From NCBI GenBank assembly GCA_964448015.1, contig CAYUUV010000014.1, forward strand, positions 1 through 24,015: a stretch of DNA of 24,015 nucleotides, given 5' to 3'. The notes under the pieces are model-generated. The model ran no database searches. It had not been told where the DNA came from and worked only from the letters and a program-made list of their open reading frames with translations. Position numbers and translations under genes: made by a program. How positions within the stretch are numbered: position 1 is the stretch's first letter; every line of letters begins with the position of its first letter. This DNA comes from JACKGS01 sp964448015. Its GTDB lineage: Bacteria; Patescibacteriota; Saccharimonadia; Saccharimonadales; UBA7683. Below are positions 5,121 through 10,580 of this stretch, one piece after another.

Positions 5121-7493
5121 ATGAGCAAGAAGAATCTAGTTATTGTAGAGAGCCCGGCGAAAGCAAAAACAATCGAGAAGTATCTCGGGAGTGATTTCAA
5201 GGTGCTTTCAAGCGTTGGCCACATCCGTTCTATTGCCAAAAAGGTCAAGGGTGGCGGCGAGCCAATTGAAGTCAAAAACGGCTTTAAAACCACCTACGAA
5301 GTTGACCCTGAAAAGAAGAAGGTCATTACTGAGCTGAAAAAAGCCGTTAAAGAGGCTGAAACAATTTGGCTGGCAACTGATGAAGACCGCGAAGGGGAGG
5401 CGATTGCCTGGCATCTTTGTGAGGTCTTGAAACTTGATCCAAAAACCACCAAGCGGATCGTGTTTCATGAAATCACAAAGGGCGCCATAGAAGAGGCGAT
5501 TAAAAATCCAAGGTACGTCGATATGAACCTGGTGCAAGCGCAGCAGGCCCGCCAGATATTAGACAGAATTGTCGGGTTTGAGCTTTCTCCTGTTGTCTGG
5601 CAAAAAGTGCCCGGTGGAAAATCTGCTGGCCGCGTGCAAAGCCCGGCTGTGCGTTTGCTGGTAGAACGCGAACGTGAGATCGAAGCCTTTGAAGGCAGTT
5701 TTCAATTTAAAGTCACTGCCGAATTTCTGCATGAGGGCGATCTGGTGAAGGCAGAACTGCCAAAGCGATTCGATACCGAAGAAGAAGCGAAAGACTTCTT
5801 AAACAGCCTGAAAGATGCTCAGTTTAGCATTGCAAGCGTTGAGACCACGCCCGGCACACGCAATCCAAGTGCGCCATACACCACCAGCACCTTGCAGCAA
5901 GATGCCAACTCGCGACTGGGCTTCAGTTCTAAGGCAACCATGTCAGCCGCTCAGAAACTCTACCAAGAAGGTAAAATTACCTATATGCGTACCGATTCGG
6001 TCAATCTGAGCTCACAAGCCCTTGCCCAGATGACTGACTACATTAAAACTGAGCATGGCGAAGAATATCATCAATTCCGTACCTTCAAAACCAAGAATGC
6101 CAGCGCTCAAGAGGCGCACGAAGCAATCCGCCCAACAGATATACGGCAAGAATTTGCCAGTAGCGATGAATACAACCAAAAACTCTACGATCTCATTCGC
6201 CGCCGCACCCTCGCCTCACAAATGGCACCCGCCAAATTAGAGCGCACAGTAGTTCACATAGACATAGGAAATAAGAGTCTTGAAACGTCCAACGTCCAAC
6301 CTCCAACGTCCAACGTCCAATTCGAAGCCAAAGGCGAAGTAATCCTCTTTGACGGCTTTTTGAAGGTCTACGGCGGAAGCAAAAAAGACCCAGACATCTT
6401 ACCAGATATGCAATCCGGAGATCAGCTCAACCTTCAGCAGGCAACTGCTCGCCAGACATTTGCCCGACCGCCAGCCCGCTACACCGAAGGCGCTTTGGTG
6501 AAAAAACTCGAAGATCTTGGCATCGGCCGCCCTTCAACCTACGCCACCATCATCAACACCGTTCAAGTACGCGGCTACGCCGAAAAAGGTGAAGGCGAAG
6601 GTGAACCACGCGAAGTCATTGTGCTGTCGCTTGAAGGTGCAGACGTGAAACGAGACATCACAAGTGAAAAAACTGGCGCCGACAGGGGTAAATTAGTACC
6701 AACGGCTGCCGGCAAAGTGCTGAACGATTTTCTGTTAGATCATTTTGACCAGGTTGTTGATTACGGCTTTACCGCCGATGTTGAAGAAGAATTTGACCAG
6801 ATTGCCAGCGCCAAACTCGAACGCAATACCATGCTAGAAAACTTCTACGACCCATTCCACAAACTGATTGAAAAGTCAGGTGATATCGACCGCTCAACCG
6901 TCGCACAGGCCAGGGAAGTTGGCATTCACCCTAAAACCGGAAAGCCAATTCTGGCACGTTTTGGCCGCTTTGGACCACTTTTGCAACACGGCGCCACTGA
7001 CCCTGCGACAGGCTCAGGGCGGGGAGATAAAGAAAACAAACCGCAATTTGCCCCGCTACCAAAAGGCGCCAAACTAGAAACCGTGACCCTAGAACAGGCG
7101 CTCAAAGCCTTTGAACTACCGCGACTTGTTGGCCAAACAGATGAAGGCGAAGATATCAAAGCCAACATTGGCCGCTTCGGCCCCTATATTCAAGTTGGCA
7201 AGTTGTTTGTCAGTATTAAGCCTGAAGATCCACACACCATCACGCTCGAGACCGCCAAAGAACTCTACGCTGCCAAACTCAAAGCCGAGGCTGAAAAGAA
7301 TATTGCTGATTTCGGCGACGGTATTAAAGTGCTCAATGGCCGCTTTGGCCCTTATATCACCGATGGCACGAAGAACGCTAAAATTCCCAAAGACACTGAT
7401 CCAAAAACCATTACCCACGAAGATGCCAAAAAGCTCCTCAAAGAAGCACCTGCTAAAAAAGGGTTTAAGCGACGGACCGCGAAGAAGAAATAA
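5121..7493 (+). CDS. topA: DNA topoisomerase I (type IA)
   Basis: TopA relaxes negative supercoils by transient single-strand cleavage. In this 790-residue protein the TOPRIM domain opens the sequence ('LVIVESPAKAKTIEKYLG', acidic DEDREGE at 87-93). It is followed by the type IA core with GRVQSPAVRLLVERE (170-184), APYTTSTLQQDANS (251-264) and the catalytic tyrosine Y288 in ITYMRTDSVNLS. Instead of zinc-finger modules, the C-terminus has short GRFGP-type repeats (around 610-620, 680-695 and 738-750) of the kind annotated as topoisomerase C-terminal repeats, then a Lys-rich tail. An in-frame stretch of five 7-bp repeats (6285-6319) inserts a TSNVQPPTSNVQ segment near residue 390. It starts with ATG at 5121 without a clear Shine-Dalgarno; AT-rich sequence lies just upstream. 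Confidence 0.96.
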   Translation: MSKKNLVIVESPAKAKTIEKYLGSDFKVLSSVGHIRSIAKKVKGGGEPIEVKNGFKTTYEVDPEKKKVITELKKAVKEAETIWLATDEDREGEAIAWHLCEVLKLDPKTTKRIVFHEITKGAIEEAIKNPRYVDMNLVQAQQARQILDRIVGFELSPVVWQKVPGGKSAGRVQSPAVRLLVEREREIEAFEGSFQFKVTAEFLHEGDLVKAELPKRFDTEEEAKDFLNSLKDAQFSIASVETTPGTRNPSAPYTTSTLQQDANSRLGFSSKATMSAAQKLYQEGKITYMRTDSVNLSSQALAQMTDYIKTEHGEEYHQFRTFKTKNASAQEAHEAIRPTDIRQEFASSDEYNQKLYDLIRRRTLASQMAPAKLERTVVHIDIGNKSLETSNVQPPTSNVQFEAKGEVILFDGFLKVYGGSKKDPDILPDMQSGDQLNLQQATARQTFARPPARYTEGALVKKLEDLGIGRPSTYATIINTVQVRGYAEKGEGEGEPREVIVLSLEGADVKRDITSEKTGADRGKLVPTAAGKVLNDFLLDHFDQVVDYGFTADVEEEFDQIASAKLERNTMLENFYDPFHKLIEKSGDIDRSTVAQAREVGIHPKTGKPILARFGRFGPLLQHGATDPATGSGRGDKENKPQFAPLPKGAKLETVTLEQALKAFELPRLVGQTDEGEDIKANIGRFGPYIQVGKLFVSIKPEDPHTITLETAKELYAAKLKAEAEKNIADFGDGIKVLNGRFGPYITDGTKNAKIPKDTDPKTITHEDAKKLLKEAPAKKGFKRRTAKKK
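6285..6319. repeat. five 7-bp tandem repeats inside topA
   Basis: Units ACGTCCA, ACGTCCA, ACCTCCA, ACGTCCA, ACGTCCA. The reverse complement (TGGACGT) resembles the units directly after the topA stop codon (TGGACGA, 7501-7507). The reading frame stays open through it. Confidence 0.8.
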
Positions 7494-7514
7494 TAGACGC
7501 TGGACGATTGGACA
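7494..7514. repeat. heptanucleotide-periodic repeat after the topA stop
   Basis: TAGACGC, TGGACGA and TTGGACA follow the TAA stop immediately. Same periodicity as the element at the dprA stop. From here to the promoter at 7609 I see only a weak hairpin (AATCGA/TCGATT around 7556-7574). Confidence 0.5.
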
Positions 7515-7608
7515 TAAAGATATATGACATGAGTTAAGAGACGAGTCGCTCGGAATCGATAGATATTCGATTTCTGCCTCATATAGTATGGTCCTATCCT
7601 GTTCATGG

Positions 7609-7637
7609 TTGACTTACTGGTAGCAGGGGAGTATAAA
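7609..7637 (+). promoter_or_regulatory. promoter of the large structured RNA
   Basis: TTGACT (7609-7614), 17-bp spacer, TATAAA (7632-7637). Predicted start near 7644, twenty bases before the first long hairpin. Confidence 0.75.
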
Positions 7638-7643
7638 AGATCT

Positions 7644-8352
7644 TGCACATTGAAAATTTAGCATGAGTCGAAGACTGCAGACCTGTACGCGTTCCGTGTA
7701 TGGCTCCGAGTCTTCGACTCAACAACAATAGGTGCTGTTACGGTTTTTCTAGGGGACAGAAAGACGTGGTACACATCTTGAATACCGGCTAGGGGATTCA
7801 AGAGCACCTGAGCGAGAGTATACCCAAGTGGTTTTAGCCCACTTGCATTACCTGTCGTAACGCGAAGCCTTGCGGGGCTCAGTCTTTTGACATCGTGTCT
7901 TTTGGCAGAAAGTGCAAGTTTTCTCGCAACATCAGGCGGCCGTGTATCGGTTGCCGAATCGGGGCGCTGGCTTCGGCTAGCACTGCTTGGTCGCGTACTT
8001 CAGTAGCGCCACGCTAGCGCCCCGTCCATGTCCCCGCGAATGAATCCTTACCTAGGCCATCGGTAAGTGTTGGCGCCATTCGCGGGGGCTCTTCTGCGCA
8101 GAAACGGTACATCTCCTCCCCACCACTGGAGAAGCACCGAATCATGCGCACCCCGAGACCCTATGCTTGATTGTCGTAGGGTAGGCCACCTCTGAAGATC
8201 CCGCTCCTTCAGAGGTGGCCATCTCGGGTAGATCTGTACGCGTCACCACGGCACGGAGACGAGTGCGGATGGGCCCGGTCTGTGAAAGGGTATGGCAGCG
8301 CTGCTTTCAAGCGCTCACTCAATATTTCACGACCGGGCCCATGTTCTTTTTA
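7644..8352 (+). ncRNA. large ornate structured non-coding RNA, about 710 nt
   Basis: No ORF with coding character fits this GC-rich stretch, which is packed with long helices: 13 bp (7664-7676/7709-7721); 7 bp (7730-7736/7803-7809) enclosing 7 bp (7777-7783/7796-7802); 7 bp (7825-7831/7839-7845); 11 bp with one G-U (7961-7971/8013-8023); 11 bp (8032-8042/8077-8087) enclosing 6 bp (8047-8052/8062-8067); a three-way junction closed by CCCGAGA/TCTCGGG (8152-8158/8222-8228) holding a 7-bp and a perfect 14-bp hairpin (8184-8197/8207-8220); and a terminal 12-bp helix (8269-8280/8331-8342). CTGTACGCGT occurs twice (7683, 8234); its palindromic ACGCGT could form a kissing contact. Promoter and terminator frame it. 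Size and complexity recall GOLLD and ROOL RNAs, but I cannot match their consensus. No group II domain V or group I core was seen. Confidence 0.8.
8269..8352 (+). terminator. terminal hairpin and T-rich tail of the large RNA
   Basis: ATGGGCCCGGTC (8269-8280) pairs with GACCGGGCCCAT (8331-8342). Inside are GTGAAA/TTTCAC (8282-8287/8325-8330) and AGCGCT/AGCGCT (8297-8302/8310-8315). TGTTCTTTTTA follows, fitting an intrinsic terminator. Confidence 0.65.
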
Positions 8353-8414
8353 CCAGCAGACGAGAGTTCACCCGTGAATTGATGCCTGTTGATAAAAAAC
8401 CACATATCAAAGTA

Positions 8415-8442
8415 TTGTAATTTAGTACTTTCATGTTACTAT
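8415..8442 (+). promoter_or_regulatory. possible extended -10 promoter of the two-ORF unit
   Basis: TTGTAA (8415-8420), 16-bp spacer, TACTAT (8437-8442) with TG at 8434-8435. Predicted start near 8449. Weaker than the other promoters here. A small hairpin TTGATA/TATCAA lies just upstream. Confidence 0.5.
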
Positions 8443-8538
8443 ATTGAACACTGTATGACGCAGCGTCGGGGTACACCTTGGCATTTTGCTCTACAGCAAC
8501 CTTAACAGTGCAGTGCTATATCAGAGCGTTCAGAAGAC

Positions 8539-8817
8539 ATGCCCACGCTGCCTTTTGTACGCTCTGATACAGAAAAGGTGAACCGAACATATGTTCACAG
8601 AGCACACCACATCAACACCTTCCACAAGGGGAAACCATTGCCGAAGAAACCGTCGGGACGAGTCAAGGCTCAACTGAAGGCCGCCGAGCGACGCGTCGTG
8701 CGCAAAGAACGACGCGCCGACCGTGCAGCACTGAAGGGAAGTCTGTTCACCATCATGGGGGGCAGCCAGCCCAAGACGCCGTACTACCGACCCCGCTACA
8801 CCCCTGAGAGGATCTGA
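8539..8817 (+). CDS. small basic GC-rich protein of unknown family
   Basis: The 92-residue frame is rich in Arg and Lys, especially the helix-like middle 'RVKAQLKAAERRVVRKERR', and ends with a Tyr/Pro/Arg-rich tail. Such composition suggests RNA or DNA binding, but no family is recognised. The start is uncertain: ATG 8539 lies in the loop of a perfect 11-bp hairpin (8519-8529/8559-8569) with only a weak AGAAG upstream, while GTG 8578 lies just after the hairpin. A LexA-like palindrome overlaps codons 16-20. Composition is GC-rich like the genes at 3273 and 13759. The next ORF starts 3 bases after its stop, with GAGGATCTGAGG as ribosome binding region, so the two are likely co-translated. The CDS is moderately supported. 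Confidence 0.6.
   Translation: MPTLPFVRSDTEKVNRTYVHRAHHINTFHKGKPLPKKPSGRVKAQLKAAERRVVRKERRADRAALKGSLFTIMGGSQPKTPYYRPRYTPERI
8585..8596. promoter_or_regulatory. LexA/DinR-like palindrome
   Basis: GAACATATGTTC matches the Gram-positive/actinobacterial SOS box core. It lies inside the transcribed and probably coding region at 8539, so a role as operator is doubtful. Confidence 0.25.
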
Positions 8818-8819
8818 GG

Positions 8820-8936
8820 ATGACGCGCAACACCAAGGCAACCAAGCCGAACTCCGGTGGGCCGCGCAAAGAACGGCGACCGAAGGGCCGAGCCGCCAAA
8901 CGGGCAGCAAAGGGCCGCGCCGGCATGACCAAGTGA
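8820..8936 (+). CDS. 38-residue highly basic peptide
   Basis: A 38-codon ORF (ATG 8820, TGA 8934-8936) directly after the previous stop, preceded by GAGGATCTGAGG, which offers an AGG-type ribosome binding site. The product is almost entirely Lys, Arg, Ala, Gly and Pro, with about a third basic residues ('GGPRKERRPKGRAAKRAAKG'). It resembles the disordered basic tails of nucleic-acid-binding proteins. Close spacing and shared composition argue that it is translated with the ORF at 8539. A possible role is binding the structured RNA on either side; this is inference only. Its small size leaves real doubt. Confidence 0.5.
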   Translation: MTRNTKATKPNSGGPRKERRPKGRAAKRAAKGRAGMTK

Positions 8937-8949
8937 CGTAGGTGACGGT

Positions 8950-9027
8950 GGGGTGATGCGCTGATGCGCTTAGATTGTTTGCGTACACCAGGGTGCGCAC
9001 AGAATCTAGACCAGTTGGTCTCACCCC
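8950..9027 (+). ncRNA. four-way-junction (cloverleaf-like) RNA element
   Basis: Four helices meet with 0-1 nt linkers. The closing stem is GGGGTGA (8950-8956) with TCACCCC (9021-9027). Arm 1 is GCGC-TGAT-GCGC (8958-8969). Arm 2 is TAGATT/AATCTA (8971-8976/9003-9008) carrying TGCGTAC/GTGCGCA (8980-8986/8993-8999). Arm 3 is GACC-AGTT-GGTC (9009-9020). It is not a tRNA: the arm loops lack the D- and T-loop sequences and no CCA follows. It lies 13 nt after the second small ORF and inside the 13-bp long-range helix. Confidence 0.65.
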
Positions 9028-9124
9028 CGCGCCACCCCTCACTGCACTGTTATTTACCTTTCTTATGCTTATTATTCATCACTTTTGACAACAACAAAAA
9101 CATGCATTCATGGTATTAATGTAT

Positions 9125-9208
9125 TGGCGTACTCGTCTATTTAGTGCTATAATTATTTCATACATCTGGACGTATGGTGTTGACTTATAAAATATAATGT
9201 ATTAAAAT
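9125..9208 (+). promoter_or_regulatory. two candidate promoters of the sigma4/HARE gene
   Basis: Candidate one: TTGGCG (9125-9130), 17 bp, TATAAT (9148-9153) with TG at 9145-9146. Candidate two: TTGACT (9180-9185), 17 bp, TAAAAT (9203-9208). Both point toward ATG 9255 through a very AT-rich leader. Between 9053 and 9124 nothing else stands out. Confidence 0.55.
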
Positions 9209-9254
9209 ATATTTATATCAATATAAGTTTAAATATTTAGCAAATAGGATACAC

Positions 9255-10289
9255 ATGGAAGATACCGCCAAACTCGACATCAAGCAAGCTGTAAAAGACA
9301 TCTTACAGACCATAGAACGCGACCGCGAACGAGAAATCATCGCCCGACGCTTCGGCTTGTATGACCGTAAAGAAACACTTGAACAAATTGGTGAGCTGCT
9401 TGGCATTACTCGCGAACGAGTACGACAGCTGGAAAAAGCGATTCTCATTCGCCTCAAGCTGGCCGCAGAAAAAGATCTTCCACATATCGAAACCGCTCAA
9501 AAAGAATTTATTAAGCACCTTTCCGAAATGGGCCGCGCAGCTCGTGTCAGCGACTTGGCTGCCAAGGTAGGGGAGACAGGCGACGAACGCGACAGAGCAC
9601 ACATTGCATTCTTAGGCACGCTGGCGCCAAAACTCACAGTTCTTGATGAAAACGACGATTACCACCAAGCAATTGCTATTAAAGACTACTACGATGAAAA
9701 GCAGTTGAAAGAACACGTTGAATCAGTCGTAAAAACAATTAAAGATGGTAAAGTCCCCGTAACCGTACCAGAACTGCACGCCGCACTTTCCGGCTACGAA
9801 CATCCTGACCACGTGCGTGCCCTGGCAACAATTAGCAAGCATCTGGCAACCCTTAAAGACCAATGGGGACACGTGAAGTGGCCACTGGTGAACCCACGAA
9901 ATATTCGTGATAAAATTTACGTTATTTTGCAGGAAAACGAAAAACCCATGCACTTTTCTGAAATCGCTAAGATGATTAAAGATTCAGATTTCAAGCGCAA
10001 AGACGTCACCACCCAGGCAATCCACAATGAACTCATTAAAGACTCACGTTTCGTCTTAATCGGCCGAGGTATCTACGCCCTCAAAGAATGGGGTTACCAA
10101 AAGGGTACTGTTGCAGATATCATCACTAAAATTTTGAAGAAATCCAAAGAACCAATGCACCGTGATGACATTGTTCGCGAAGTACTCAAGAGCCGCCAGG
10201 TGAAAGAAACCACTATTTTGCTAAACCTACAAGGCAAAAAACAGTTCAAACGAGTCGCCAAAGCTACGTACGCACTTGCAGAGCAGTAA
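9255..10289 (+). CDS. sigma-70 region 4-like HTH plus HARE-type winged-helix protein
   Basis: The 344-residue protein begins with a sigma region 4-like helix-turn-helix: 'RKETLEQIGELLGITRERVR' at about 38-57, then QLEKAILIRL. No sigma region 2 is present, so it cannot be a complete sigma factor. The C-terminal half holds two HARE/RpoE-delta-like winged-helix units: 'NEKPMHFSEIAKMIKD' and 'SKEPMHRDDIVREVLK', each followed by a beta hairpin such as 'FVLIGRGIYAL'. The middle (80-210) is helical and unassigned. This combination is known from bacteria and is frequent in Patescibacteria; it probably modulates RNA polymerase or DNA access. No good Shine-Dalgarno precedes the ATG apart from TAGGATA at about 9244. 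The gene stands alone with its own promoter(s). Confidence 0.85.
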   Translation: MEDTAKLDIKQAVKDILQTIERDREREIIARRFGLYDRKETLEQIGELLGITRERVRQLEKAILIRLKLAAEKDLPHIETAQKEFIKHLSEMGRAARVSDLAAKVGETGDERDRAHIAFLGTLAPKLTVLDENDDYHQAIAIKDYYDEKQLKEHVESVVKTIKDGKVPVTVPELHAALSGYEHPDHVRALATISKHLATLKDQWGHVKWPLVNPRNIRDKIYVILQENEKPMHFSEIAKMIKDSDFKRKDVTTQAIHNELIKDSRFVLIGRGIYALKEWGYQKGTVADIITKILKKSKEPMHRDDIVREVLKSRQVKETTILLNLQGKKQFKRVAKATYALAEQ

Positions 10290-10293
10290 TCAC

Positions 10294-10321
10294 AGTTTTT
10301 AGTTTTTGGTTTGTAGTTTTC
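10294..10321. repeat. heptanucleotide-periodic repeat after the sigma4/HARE gene
   Basis: Units AGTTTTT, AGTTTTT, GGTTTGT, AGTTTTC start 4 bases after the TAA stop. Third case of 7-base periodicity immediately behind a stop codon. Confidence 0.55.
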
Positions 10322-10440
10322 AGGTGAGCACCCGGTCGCATACAGCACGTTAGCTGATGTATCGACCGTCCAAAAAACCCGCATACCAAGAATTTATTTG
10401 GTATTTTTAGTCTGCTGTGCCACGTGAAGTATTTTACATG

Positions 10441-10489
10441 GGTTGGTGGTTTTGTATTACTTTTGGCGACAAAAGTAATACAAGACGGG
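10441..10489. repeat. dispersed hairpin repeat, copy 2
   Basis: TTGTATTACTTTT (10452-10464) and AAAAGTAATACAA (10471-10483) form a perfect 13-bp hairpin with loop GGCGAC. The flanks GGTTGGTGG and GACGGG match those of copy 1 at 3973-4024. Both copies lie about 90 bp ahead of a promoter on the + strand. Confidence 0.75.
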
Positions 10490-10541
10490 GTTTGATAATG
10501 AAGAGGTGCGCGATGAACCCCTAACGTCTGGCTGCTATTTT

Positions 10542-10550
10542 TGCTATAAT
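10542..10550 (+). promoter_or_regulatory. extended -10 element
   Basis: TGCTATAAT, identical to the extended -10 elements at 4130 and 9145. No good -35 is seen. ATG 10581 follows after a leader of about 24 nt. Confidence 0.5.
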
Positions 10551-10580
10551 AACGGTAATGCATAAGCAAAGTGTTATCTG

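Larger units (their letters stand above)
8503..9052 (+). other. long-range 5'/3' complementarity closing the two-ORF transcript
   Basis: TAACAGTGCAGTG (8503-8515) is the exact reverse complement of CACTGCACTGTTA (9040-9052). The 13-bp helix would enclose both small ORFs, the leader hairpin (8519-8569) and the four-way-junction RNA. The pair is perfect over its whole length and lies in non-coding sequence on both sides. Confidence 0.65.

Noticed and set aside
7644..8352. Group II or group I intron
   Set aside because: No domain V-like AGC...GTTC hairpin and no group I P7 core seen, and no intron-encoded protein nearby.
8585..8596. SOS operator
   Set aside because: A perfect GAACATATGTTC but inside a transcribed, likely coding stretch and not at a promoter; kept only as a low-confidence site.
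8950..9027. tRNA gene
   Set aside because: Cloverleaf shape only; D-loop and T-loop consensus, anticodon arm size and CCA are wrong.
8530..9042. 170-codon reverse frame over the two small ORFs
   Set aside because: Shadow frame with an improbable residue mix; start and stop lie within the complementary UTR structures.
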